From VRUE01 sp963697805 (lineage in GTDB: Bacteria > Actinomycetota > Thermoleophilia > Solirubrobacterales > 70-9): 64,000 nucleotides of DNA. Both the position numbers and the translations under genes were made by a program. Positions 33,901 through 40,744 of the stretch are shown in pieces (the stretch's first letter is position 1; every line of letters begins with the position of its first letter). The notes under the pieces were generated by a model, which was given only the letters and a program-made list of their open reading frames with translations, did no database searches and was not told the DNA's origin. The stretch spans positions 124,001 through 188,000 of the forward strand of contig CAVOPB010000004.1 in the NCBI GenBank assembly GCA_963697805.1, given 5' to 3'.

Positions 33901-33977
33901 AGCGCCTCGCGGCCGGCTGTCAAGGGCGCTTCGCGCCCGACCTCGCAGGGGTTGACAGCCGGACCTAGCGAGGCGCT
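33901..33977. repeat. 77-bp composite inverted repeat
   Basis: Outer arms AGCGCCTCG (33901) and CGAGGCGCT (33969-33977), next arms CCGGCTGTCAA (33913) and TTGACAGCCGG (33952-33962), and a small inner hairpin GGGCGC TTC GCGCCC (33924-33938). All arms are perfect. It may be a terminator, a structured RNA, or part of an origin with the larger hairpin 90 bp downstream. Confidence 0.8.
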
Positions 33978-34069
33978 ATTTGTGTGGGTAGGTCGGCGCT
34001 GTGGCCTTGCCGGTCTCCTTGCCATCAAGGTGAACCTAGCTATGGACTGGAGTATGGATTGGCGTTCCA

Positions 34070-34207
34070 CCCCCGCGCCGCTTGCCGAGAAGGTTGAGGG
34101 CGTCTCTCGGCACCCGACCACGCCCACTCACCATGGAGAAAAGCATCAGATGGTGAGCGGTCGTGGTCGGGTGCCGAGATCCGGAAGGTAGGCAAGCGGC
34201 GCGGGGG
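34070..34207. repeat. 138-bp nested inverted repeat, candidate origin
   Basis: Three nested arm pairs, all perfect: 17 bp (34070-34086 with 34191-34207, CCCCCGCGCCGCTTGCC), 18 bp (34105-34122 with 34162-34179, containing CTCGGCACCCGACCACG) and 8 bp (CTCACCAT 34127-34134 with ATGGTGAG 34150-34157) around a 15-nt loop. It lies 284 bp before the replication-relaxation gene, and no gene explains it. Confidence 0.85.
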
Positions 34208-34231
34208 GTTGGGCGGAGTGGGATCTGGGGG
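34203..34231 (+). other. G-quadruplex motif in G-rich tract
   Basis: Four G-runs of at least three with short loops: GGGGGG-TT-GGG-CGGAGT-GGG-ATCT-GGGGG. The plus strand stays strikingly G-rich and C-poor to about 34400. It borders the nested hairpin. Confidence 0.5.
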
Positions 34232-34490
34232 TTGGTGCCGGGTAGTGCGGAGCGGTTGAGGAACTGAGGCGGGGCGGTGGCGAAGCGGCCGGGGTTGAGT
34301 GAGTGGTGGTGTCGAGGGCGGCTGAGGCGGAAGGCTGAGACAGAGCGTTGGGGGGCCGGGCGTGATTGCGGAGCGGGTGGTGGCTGAGCGCCCAAGGGGA
34401 GGCCGATGGTGGAGCCGTAAATTGGGGCCGCCGTTTTAGGCCCTCCTTGCCAAAGGGACGAATCGGCCTCCCGACTCGTCTTGAGTACAG

Positions 34491-35195
34491 ATGCCCCCCG
34501 CCTCCGAGATCGCCCTCGCCCTCGACCAGCCTGCGCCTTCGCGCGACCGCGACCAGGAGCTGGTCCGCTTCGTCGGCCGTCACGGCCTCGTCGCTATGGA
34601 TCACGTGATGGCGGCCCTCGGTGTCGGGCGCACCGCCGCCTATCGCCGCGTCGGCACCTGCGTCGACGCCGGCCTCTTGGAGCGCATCGACCTGCTGCGC
34701 ACCCAGCCGGGGACCTTGCGGGCCACCCGCGACGGCTTGCGCTACGCGGGCCTCGGCCTGCCGCTGGCGCAGATCAGCCCTGGGGCCGTCGATCACCTGC
34801 TGCGCTGCGCGAGCACCGCGCAGCTGCTCGGCGAGCACCACGGCCACGATCGGATTCGCACTGAGCGCGAGATCGTCCTCGCCGAGCAGATCGCCGGCAA
34901 GGCGCTCGCCAGTGCTGATCTAGGGGAACGCAAAGGCAAGACGCGCCTGCACCGGCCCGACCTTGCGGTCCTCACCAATGCGGGCACGATCGCGATCGAG
35001 GTCGAGCTAACGCCGAAGACTCCAGCTCGCCTCTGCGCGCTGATCCGCGCTTGGCGTTGGGCGATCGGCGCCGGCCCTGTTTCTGAGGTCCATTACCACT
35101 GCGCTCCCGGCCAGACCCGGACCGCGGTGGAGCGCGCCGTCTTCAAGGTCAAAGCCGAGGGCTTCATTGCGATCGGCGAGGCAGTACGGCGATGA
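34491..35195 (+). CDS. Replication-relaxation family protein
   Basis: 234 residues resembling the Replic_Relax family found on actinobacterial plasmids and integrative elements: an N-terminal winged helix (ELVRFVGRHGLVAMDHVMAALGVGRTAAYRRVGTCVDAGLL) and a nuclease-like C-terminal part (RPDLAVLTNAGTIAIEVELTPKTPARL, then RAWRWA). The D...E-V-E-L pattern resembles a restriction-like nuclease core. Large hairpins upstream may be its target. ATG 34491 begins the element's most chromosome-like coding sequence. Confidence 0.75.
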   Translation: MPPASEIALALDQPAPSRDRDQELVRFVGRHGLVAMDHVMAALGVGRTAAYRRVGTCVDAGLLERIDLLRTQPGTLRATRDGLRYAGLGLPLAQISPGAVDHLLRCASTAQLLGEHHGHDRIRTEREIVLAEQIAGKALASADLGERKGKTRLHRPDLAVLTNAGTIAIEVELTPKTPARLCALIRAWRWAIGAGPVSEVHYHCAPGQTRTAVERAVFKVKAEGFIAIGEAVRR

Positions 35196-35425
35196 GCGGG
35201 GTCAAGCAGGGCAAGCGGATCTCGTTGCGTCAGCTGCCTCCAAGCGCAAGAGCAGCGAGGACTGAGACGTCTCCTGCATCAACGCAAAAGGCCCGAGGGC
35301 AGTTCTCACGGACATTCGCCGATGTTCTTTCCAGACGGTTTGGAGGCGACTGGTCGGTCGAATGGCCCAAGTCGGATTTCAGCGGCCGGCGGGGAAGAGC
35401 TTCTGAGCGCCGGTCGCGGCCGTAA
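35192..35425 (+). CDS. Small basic hypothetical protein
   Basis: 77 residues starting in an ATGA overlap with the replication-relaxation gene, which suggests coupling. It is very rich in Arg, Ser and Lys (KQGKRISLRQLPPSARAART, SGRRGRASERRSRP) and could bind nucleic acid. Its 3' end overlaps the convergent gene at 35379 by 47 nt, which lowers confidence. Confidence 0.4.
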   Translation: MSGVKQGKRISLRQLPPSARAARTETSPASTQKARGQFSRTFADVLSRRFGGDWSVEWPKSDFSGRRGRASERRSRP

Positions 35426-35969
35426 CGACTGCCTGACCGTCGAGCTCGTACCGAGTGAGCGGGATCTCGGCTGCTGGCCACTCGCAGATGAACTCCAGCC
35501 CGCCTGCCGGCGGAAGAGGCCAGACCCAGAACGAGCTTTGCCACCGACCATTCTCGCCCCGCCCCCGTCCTGCGCCGCTCATCACGGGTGTTTCGGGCGC
35601 TGATTTGAACTCGCCCTCCCAGTCGAAGTCGTCGCCTGTGTTGGTGACCTTGGAGCCATCGGCGAAGAGGCAGCCCAGTCGCAACTGCTCCGAGGGAATC
35701 TCACCACTTCGCTCGGCTTCGTATTGGTGATCGAAGCTAAACGGGTCAAGTTCGCTCTCCTCATCCCGAGCGACAGCGAAAACTTCGAACTCAAAGCCGG
35801 TGGGAAAGGCAGAAAGACAAGCAAGGTAGATAGCGGCCTCAGTGCTTGCAGCGACGACGCGCTCGACGGGAACCGTCGCGGGCAGGACCTGCTTGGGCGG
35901 TCCCGCCCACTCGGGTGCACGTTCAGGCTCCCGCTGTCTCATCGCGGGTGGCTCGAAGAACTGACTCAT
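35379..35969 (-). CDS. Hypothetical protein, paralogue 2 of a tandem pair
   Basis: 196 residues without signal or membrane helix. It shares with its upstream neighbour the plan FFxPP, WxGPP...VPxxRxVA, FPTGFEFEV, LDPFSF, LRLGxxFADGxKV, FWVWPLPPxGxLxxxCEWPAAxIPLTxxELD. Proteins of this type occur in actinobacteria as unknowns. It begins in an ATGA overlap with the upstream gene, so the two are co-translated. Confidence 0.75.
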   Translation of the reverse strand: MSQFFEPPAMRQREPERAPEWAGPPKQVLPATVPVERVVAASTEAAIYLACLSAFPTGFEFEVFAVARDEESELDPFSFDHQYEAERSGEIPSEQLRLGCLFADGSKVTNTGDDFDWEGEFKSAPETPVMSGAGRGRGENGRWQSSFWVWPLPPAGGLEFICEWPAAEIPLTRYELDGQAVVTAATGAQKLFPAGR

Positions 35970-36571
35970 TGAGGAGAGTCGCGATCGTCGGGAAAGGGCG
36001 TTCGGGCGCGGCGCGCCGCATCGAGGATTGCCGAAGCATCAAGCTCCGATTCGGTTAGCGGTATTTGCGCCGCTGGCCACTCGCAAACTAACTGCAGAGG
36101 GCCCGGAGGAGGAAGGGGCCAGACCCAATAAGTCGAATCGGAGTGGCCCTCACTCCGACTGCCGCCTCTCGCATTGAAGATCGGCGTCGTGCCGGGCTCC
36201 TCTGGCCAGGCCGACTCTCCTCCCACGCTGGAGACCTTTGTGCCGTCTGCAAATCGAAAGCCGAGTCGGAGAACGTCGGGTGATGGCTGGTCGGCGTCGT
36301 TTGGGCGTGGGGCGCGGGCGAATTGGAATGGATCCAACTGACTCCACTCGTCCTTCAAGTCGACAGACACTTCGCATTCGAAACCTGCGGGATAGACCCA
36401 CAGGTGAGCGAGGGAGATCACCGCCTCGTCGGTGCGGGCCACGATTCGCCCGCTTGGTACGACAGCCGGCACGGTCCTGCGCGGCGGACCCATCCACTCC
36501 ACATGGCGTACCGCGGAGACTTCGATGCGGGTGCCTGATGTTCGCTCGGGCGGCGCGAAAAAATCGCTCAT
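35966..36571 (-). CDS. Hypothetical protein, paralogue 1 of a tandem pair
   Basis: 201 residues, same family as the following gene (see shared WPLPPPGPLQLVCEWPAAQIP and LRLGFRFADGTKV). TTTGGAGT lies directly before the ATG. The pair diverged well after duplication, roughly one third to one half identical by eye. Function unknown; being within a mobile element and duplicated, a pairwise role such as self/non-self or accessory complex is possible but unsupported. Confidence 0.75.
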   Translation of the reverse strand: MSDFFAPPERTSGTRIEVSAVRHVEWMGPPRRTVPAVVPSGRIVARTDEAVISLAHLWVYPAGFECEVSVDLKDEWSQLDPFQFARAPRPNDADQPSPDVLRLGFRFADGTKVSSVGGESAWPEEPGTTPIFNARGGSRSEGHSDSTYWVWPLPPPGPLQLVCEWPAAQIPLTESELDASAILDAARRARTPFPDDRDSPQ

Positions 36572-36608
36572 ACTCCAAAGTTATCCGCCAAACGGTATGC
36601 GTGGAACG

Positions 36609-38087
36609 TCAGCTGTCTTGCGTGTCGTTGCGTGACAGTGTCCGGATCGTCCCCCGCTGTCCACGAACGGGGACCGGCGGGCCCTCTCCGGCGAGGAATA
36701 GCCGCGAGCGCTGCTCGATCGGGAACTTGCCGTTGCGGCCGCCGCCGCTAGTCCTCCAAATGAAGACCGAATCGAAGACCGAGTGCAGCAGCCGCCGGCG
36801 ATCTTCCAGGGTCAGGTCCTCCCAGACGCTCTCTAGGTCGGCTTCCAGCTCGACCGGCGCCCGTTCGGTCTGCGCCTCGGCAAGCTCCTCCCTGAGTGCT
36901 TCGACGGCGGCATGCCGCTTCTCGACGGTTCGTAGGAATGCGTCGGACTCAGGTCCGCCCAGAGCGTCCGCCAGCCGACCGTCGAGTGCCGCTTCAAGCT
37001 CCGCTTCGGCAGCGGCCAATCTCTCGGCCAGTTCGGTGTCCGCGCCGTCGACCTGCGCGGTGCGCCCGCTCGCTCCCTCCGCGAACTCAAAGAGCTTGTT
37101 TACGACCAGCGGCTCGATCACATTGGCGGTCACCGAGGCAGGGGAGGGGCAGCGGCCCCCTGCCTTGTCGGGCTTGCAGCCGTATTCGAGGAAGTCTTTC
37201 CCGTGCCGACTCTTGCTCATCTTCGGCTTCATCGCGTAGCTGCACCCGGCGCAGCGCAGAAGACCCGACAGAAGCCCCGTGCCGCGTCCTGAGCGGCCTG
37301 GAGCGACGCCGCGCGCCTTGTTCGCTGCGTTCCACTCGGCCAGGGTCACGATCGGCTCGTGTGCGTCGGGATTGACGATTTTCCCGGCGCGGGCCTCGCC
37401 GAGATAGACGCGATTGCGGACGATCGAGGCGACGCTCGCAACCGTCCAGTGATCGTTGCCCCAGGGCGTCACCACGCCCTTCCCCTCGAGGAATCGGGCG
37501 AGCTGCGCCCACGAGACCCCGGCGCCCCGCCGCACGTACAGCTCATGGATGATCGGCGCCACCACCGGATCCGGTTCGAGGATGCGCTCCTCGTTGCGGA
37601 GGTATCCCGTCGGCACCTTTCCCGAGACGTGGATGCCGCGCGCAACCGCCGACTTGCGCGCGGCATTCCAGTTCTCGCGGATGCGAGCCAGCTCCAGCTC
37701 GCCGAGCGCCGCGAAGAGGTCGGCGAGGAACTTTCCCATGTAGCCGGAGGTGTCGATCCCCTCGGCGACCGTGCAGAGGACGCCATCTGCTGCGCGGATT
37801 CGGGCGAGCAGATTGGCCGAGTCCTGCACCGAGCGGCCGAAGCGGTCCAGACGTGCAACCACCAGGCCCTTGCTGGCGCCACTCTCGATCCGCTTCATCG
37901 CCGCGATCAGGCCGGGCCTGTCAGCCTTCGACCCAGGCTGGTCTAGGTCTTCGTGCCACTTTGCAATCGAGTGGCCTTGAGACTTCGCCCAGGCCCTGAC
38001 GCGCTCCTTCTGCTCGCCGGGCGAGATGAAAGAATCGCCTCCTCTACCGGCGACTCGCGAGACGCGGACATAGCCGTCCAGACGCAT
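36609..38087 (-). CDS. Large serine recombinase (site-specific integrase)
   Basis: 492 residues: resolvase catalytic domain with nucleophile S10 (YVRVSRV), ARLDRFGRSVQD, ARIRENWNAARKSAVARG; recombinase domain (PTGYLRNEE, WTVASVASIVRNRVYLGEA); zinc ribbon with two CxxC-like pairs (RCAGCSYAM, YGCKPDKAGGRC); C-terminal coiled coil (about 350-420). This is the architecture of serine integrases. Its start is 24 bp from the right attachment junction, the usual position. It is expected to integrate and, with a directionality factor, excise the element. Confidence 0.93.
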   Translation of the reverse strand: MRLDGYVRVSRVAGRGGDSFISPGEQKERVRAWAKSQGHSIAKWHEDLDQPGSKADRPGLIAAMKRIESGASKGLVVARLDRFGRSVQDSANLLARIRAADGVLCTVAEGIDTSGYMGKFLADLFAALGELELARIRENWNAARKSAVARGIHVSGKVPTGYLRNEERILEPDPVVAPIIHELYVRRGAGVSWAQLARFLEGKGVVTPWGNDHWTVASVASIVRNRVYLGEARAGKIVNPDAHEPIVTLAEWNAANKARGVAPGRSGRGTGLLSGLLRCAGCSYAMKPKMSKSRHGKDFLEYGCKPDKAGGRCPSPASVTANVIEPLVVNKLFEFAEGASGRTAQVDGADTELAERLAAAEAELEAALDGRLADALGGPESDAFLRTVEKRHAAVEALREELAEAQTERAPVELEADLESVWEDLTLEDRRRLLHSVFDSVFIWRTSGGGRNGKFPIEQRSRLFLAGEGPPVPVRGQRGTIRTLSRNDTQDS

Positions 38088-38137
38088 GGTCCCCCCTTAC
38101 TTTAGAGACTGAACGGCAAACAGGGGACCGAGCTCGC
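38088..38137. other. Right attachment junction (attR)
   Basis: Element arm GTCCCCCCTTACTTTAGAG-ACTG ends at 38111, followed by AA (38112-38113) and pilin sequence CGGCAAACAGGGGACC. The element arm is an imperfect inverted match to the arm at the left end, centred on AA. Confidence 0.7.
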
Positions 38138-38192
38138 CGGGGTGATCGTCGACAAGATCAAGGAGGCGGTCGACAAAGTCAGCTTCAAATGA
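38112..38192 (+). pseudogene. Orphaned 3' end of the Flp-type pilin gene
   Basis: 26 codons read NGKQGTELAGVIVDKIKEAV followed by DKVSFK and TGA, in chromosomal codon style, with no start of their own. They fit directly after F56 of the pilin fragment at 27754 (shared Asn codon AAy), giving an amphipathic helical tail typical of such pilins. Excision of the element between the two AA dinucleotides would restore one continuous 82-codon gene. Confidence 0.75.
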
Positions 38193-38223
38193 CCCTTGGT
38201 GGCTCGCGTGAAAGACTCGCCGC

Positions 38224-38289
38224 ATGAGCGCGGAGCGAGCAAGCGTGCATATCTGGTTCATCGCGCAGCGAGCGAAGCGCGAGGTCTGA
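38224..38289 (+). CDS. Tiny upstream ORF, leader-peptide family copy A
   Basis: ATG 38224 opens 21 codons, MSAERASVHIWF then IAQRAKREV, ending TGA 3 nt before the rph GTG. Nucleotides align without gaps to copies B (45391) and C (40724, minus) over about 63 nt. The DNA can also fold: TCGCGC...GCGCGA flank AGCGAGCGAA. It may be a translated leader coupled to rph. Confidence 0.5.
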   Translation: MSAERASVHIWFIAQRAKREV

Positions 38290-38292
38290 GGA

Positions 38293-39015
38293 GTGGCCGC
38301 ATCGCGAAGCTATGACCGGGCGCCGGCCGACATCCGCCCGGTGACCATCGATCCCGGCTACGTCGCGAGCGCGGACGGCTCGGCGCTGATCTCGCAGGGC
38401 GGGACCCGGGTGATCTGCACCGCCTCGGTCAACGATTCGGTGCCGAGATGGATGCAGGGCCGGGGCCGGGGCTGGGTCACCGCCGAGTACGCGATGCTGC
38501 CGGCCTCGACCGGCGAGCGGAAGTCGCGCGACGCCTCCCGCGGAAAGCAGGACGGCCGCGGGGTCGAGATCCAGCGGCTGATCGGCCGCTCGTTGCGGGT
38601 CGTGGTCGACTTCGAGGCGATGGGCGAACGGAGCGTCTACGTCGACTGCGACGTTCTCGAAGCGGACGGCGGTACCCGCTGTGCGGCGATCACCGGCGGC
38701 TATGTCGCGCTGCGGCTGGCGTTCCAGAAGCTGCTTGACAAGAAGCTGATCGCCGAGATGCCGCTGAACGGCTCGGTCGCGGCGGTCAGCGTCGGGATGG
38801 TCGACGGCCGCGCCCTCTGCGACCTCGACTACTCCGAGGACTCGAGCGCGGAGGTCGACGCCAACGTGGTGATGACCGGGGACGGCGGCCTGGTCGAGGT
38901 GCAGGCGACGGCCGAGCGCACGCCGCTCTCCCGCGCCTCCCTCGACGAGCTGCTCGGGCTCGCCGAGATGGGAATCTCGCGGCTGCGCCAGGTTCAGGAG
39001 CGGGTTGCTGGTTGA
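38293..39015 (+). CDS. rph: Ribonuclease PH
   Basis: 240 residues, a phosphorolytic 3'-5' exoribonuclease that trims tRNA 3' ends. Signature parts: GSALISQGGTRVICTASVNDSVPRW, GWVTAEYAMLPASTGERKSRD, GRGVEIQRLIGRSLR, CDVLEADGGTRCAAITGG and DLDYSEDSSAEVDANVV. GTG 38293 follows TGAGGA. It overlaps rdgB by 4 nt (TTGA), and rdgB overlaps the CDF gene, forming a three-gene operon. Confidence 0.96.
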   Translation: MAASRSYDRAPADIRPVTIDPGYVASADGSALISQGGTRVICTASVNDSVPRWMQGRGRGWVTAEYAMLPASTGERKSRDASRGKQDGRGVEIQRLIGRSLRVVVDFEAMGERSVYVDCDVLEADGGTRCAAITGGYVALRLAFQKLLDKKLIAEMPLNGSVAAVSVGMVDGRALCDLDYSEDSSAEVDANVVMTGDGGLVEVQATAERTPLSRASLDELLGLAEMGISRLRQVQERVAG

Positions 39016-39605
39016 TACTCGCGACCGGCAATAAGCACAAGCTGCGCGAGATGAGCGAATTGCTGCCGGGGGTCGAGCTGGAGCCGCTGCCGGAGGGGGT
39101 CGAGCTGCCCCCCGAGGACGGCGCCGACTACGCCGAGATCGCGCTCGAGAAGGCACGGGCGGCGCATCGTGGGACGGGCAAGGCGGCGGTCGCCGACGAT
39201 TCCGGGATCGGGGCGGTCGCACTCGATGGCCGGCCCGGAATCCAGTCGGCCCGATACGGCGGGCCGAATGCCACCGACGCTGAGAACCTCGACAAGCTCC
39301 TGCGCGAGGTCGCCCGGGCCCGGGGCAGCCGGGAGGCGTATTACACCTGCGCGCTGGCGCTCGTCGAAGAGGATGGGGCCGAGCACGTCTTCGAGGGCCA
39401 CTGCGAGGGCAGGCTGATCGGCGAGCCGCGGGGCGAGGGCGGCTTCGGGTACGACCCCGCCTTCGTCCCCGATGCCACCGGTCCGGGCGACGAGCGGACG
39501 ATGTCGGAGCTGAGCCAGGCCGAGAAGAACCAGATCAGCCACCGGGGGGCCGCCGCGCGGCTGCTTGCCGAGCACCTCGGCACGACGGCGCGGCCGCGGC
39601 CATGA
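39012..39605 (+). CDS. rdgB: RdgB/HAM1 dITP/XTP pyrophosphatase
   Basis: 197 residues; removes non-canonical purine nucleotides. It starts LILATGNKHKLREM from TTG 39012 within the rph stop (TTGA), and has VADDSGIGAVALDGRPGIQSARYGG, GRLIGEPRGEGGFGYDPAF and SHRGAAARLL, the family substrate and metal motifs. The rph-rdgB pairing is common in bacteria. The next gene starts in an ATGA overlap. Confidence 0.95.
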   Translation: MILATGNKHKLREMSELLPGVELEPLPEGVELPPEDGADYAEIALEKARAAHRGTGKAAVADDSGIGAVALDGRPGIQSARYGGPNATDAENLDKLLREVARARGSREAYYTCALALVEEDGAEHVFEGHCEGRLIGEPRGEGGFGYDPAFVPDATGPGDERTMSELSQAEKNQISHRGAAARLLAEHLGTTARPRP

Positions 39606-40510
39606 TCCGCACCAAGAGCGGGGCGGCGGCGCTCTCGATCGCCTCGAACTCGCTTCTGATCGCGGTCAAGCTGGCCGCGGGGGCGATCACGGGCTCGATC
39701 GCGATCGTCACCGAGGCGGTCCACTCGTTGATCGATCTGATCGCCTCCGTTGTCGCCTTCGTCTCCGTCCGCAAGGCCGACGAGCCGGCCGACGCCGAGC
39801 ACCCCTACGGCCACCAGAAGGTCGAGAGCCTGGCGGCGACGATCGAGGGAATGCTGATCCTGGTCGGGGCCGGGGTCATCGTCTTCGAGTCGACACACCG
39901 CCTGGTCCAGGGCGCCGAGGTCGAACTGCTGGGCGTCGGCATCGCCGTGATGGGATTCTCCGTGCTCGCCAACCTCGGGGTCTCGAGCGTCCTCTCAAAA
40001 CAGGCACGGGAGCACGAATCGCCGGCGCTCGAAGGAGATGCGGCGCACCTGCGCGCCGATGCCCTGACCTCGCTCGGCGTCCTCTTCGGCCTCCTGCTGG
40101 TCGAGGTGACCGGGATCGTCGCCTTCGACTCGATCACGGCTCTGATCGTGGCGGTCGCGATCGTCACCGCCGGGGTCCGGATCCTCCGCCGCTCATCGGG
40201 CGTGCTGGTCGACGAAGCGTTGCCGGACGAGGAGATGGACAGGATCGAGGCGGCGATCGCCGCCGCCCGGACCGAGGAGGTCGCCGGGTACCACAAGCTG
40301 CGTGCCCGCCGTGCCGGCGCCGGCCGCTACATCGACCTCCACGTCCAGTATCGGGCGGGAACAAGCCTCGAGCGTGCCCACGAGCTCTCGCACGAGATGC
40401 GCGCCGCGATCGAGTCGGCATTCCCGGGCGCCGAAGTCCTGATCCACGCCGAGCCCGAGTCCTCGTTCCGCGAGCCGGACGGTCCCGGCGGCCCCTACCG
40501 CTCGGGTTAG
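39602..40510 (+). CDS. Cation diffusion facilitator (Zn/Co/Fe exporter)
   Basis: 302 residues with six membrane helices and the CDF motifs: HSLIDLIASV in helix 2, HPYGHQKVESLAA after it, and HLRADALTSLGVLFG in helix 5; a cytoplasmic C-terminal domain follows (YHKLRARRAGAGRYIDLHV). The H-D metal-site pairs are present. It exports divalent metal ions by proton antiport; the metal is not certain. It is coupled to rdgB and ends in a 4-nt overlap with the opposite small membrane gene. Confidence 0.92.
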   Translation: MIRTKSGAAALSIASNSLLIAVKLAAGAITGSIAIVTEAVHSLIDLIASVVAFVSVRKADEPADAEHPYGHQKVESLAATIEGMLILVGAGVIVFESTHRLVQGAEVELLGVGIAVMGFSVLANLGVSSVLSKQAREHESPALEGDAAHLRADALTSLGVLFGLLLVEVTGIVAFDSITALIVAVAIVTAGVRILRRSSGVLVDEALPDEEMDRIEAAIAAARTEEVAGYHKLRARRAGAGRYIDLHVQYRAGTSLERAHELSHEMRAAIESAFPGAEVLIHAEPESSFREPDGPGGPYRSG

Positions 40511-40656
40511 GGATTCGGCAGCAGGTTCACGCCGGCGGCGAGGCCGACCGCGGCGACGGTGACCGCGTAGCCGGTGTATCCGCTGACCGAGAGGAGGATC
40601 GCGGCGATCGCGCAGACGACGACCACAATGGTCCAAGAGGCTCGGGCCAGGCTCAT
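40507..40656 (-). CDS. 49-aa two-helix membrane protein
   Basis: From ATG 40656: MSLARASW, helix 1 TIVVVVCAIAAILLSVS, a short GYTGY turn, helix 2 AVTVAAVGLAAGVNLLP. No family recognised. Its ATG overlaps the stop of a short upstream ORF (40653-40724) as ATGA, so the two are likely coupled. It converges on the CDF gene. Confidence 0.55.
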   Translation of the reverse strand: MSLARASWTIVVVVCAIAAILLSVSGYTGYAVTVAAVGLAAGVNLLPNP

Positions 40657-40724
40657 CGCACCTGCTCGCGCTTCGCTCGCTGCGCGAATTGCCAGAGATT
40701 GACGCTTGCTCGCTCCGCACTCAC
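40653..40724 (-). CDS. Tiny upstream ORF, leader-peptide family copy C
   Basis: GTG 40724 opens 23 codons, MSAERASVNLWQ then FAQRAKREQVR, with TGA overlapping the ATG of the 49-aa membrane protein (ATGA). Over the first 20 codons it matches copy A at 15 residues. The region is shared with the promoter side of the divergent Roadblock-like gene at 40745. Confidence 0.55.
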   Translation of the reverse strand: MSAERASVNLWQFAQRAKREQVR

Positions 40725-40744
40725 GGATCGGTATTTTGGCCGAC

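Larger units (their letters stand above)
33267..34490. other. 1.2-kb stretch without a confident gene
   Basis: No frame here has a convincing start, composition and ending. Around 33560-33828 the plus strand has protein-like pieces in two frames (a leader-like ALLFVASRARLLFVAALPTT, then DDEISGSLSYDIDVCWTGN in another frame), possibly a decayed secreted-protein gene. From 33901 on it is dominated by two large hairpins and a G-rich plus strand leading to the replication-relaxation gene. Confidence 0.4.
27924..38113. mobile_element. Integrated element of about 10.19 kb inserted in a pilin gene
   Basis: Boundaries come from the broken pilin gene: codon 57 is split, with AA at 27922-27923 and again at 38112-38113. 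The right end carries a serine recombinase reading inward, starting 24 bp from the junction. Inside are a secreted LamG protein, a winged-helix protein, a replication-relaxation protein, large hairpins, two tandem paralogues and several hypotheticals. Codon use in parts (many GAA, lower GC) differs from the chromosome. No conjugation ATPase or capsid gene is visible, so it is probably mobilisable or satellite-like. Confidence 0.8.

Noticed and set aside
33952..34191. 79-codon plus-strand frame through the two large hairpins
   Set aside because: Its sequence is dictated by the inverted repeats and it has no family resemblance or ribosome-binding site.
37200..38112. Serine recombinase as an IS607-type or invertase element
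   Set aside because: Its 492-residue length, zinc ribbon, coiled coil and position beside an attachment junction fit a large serine integrase better.
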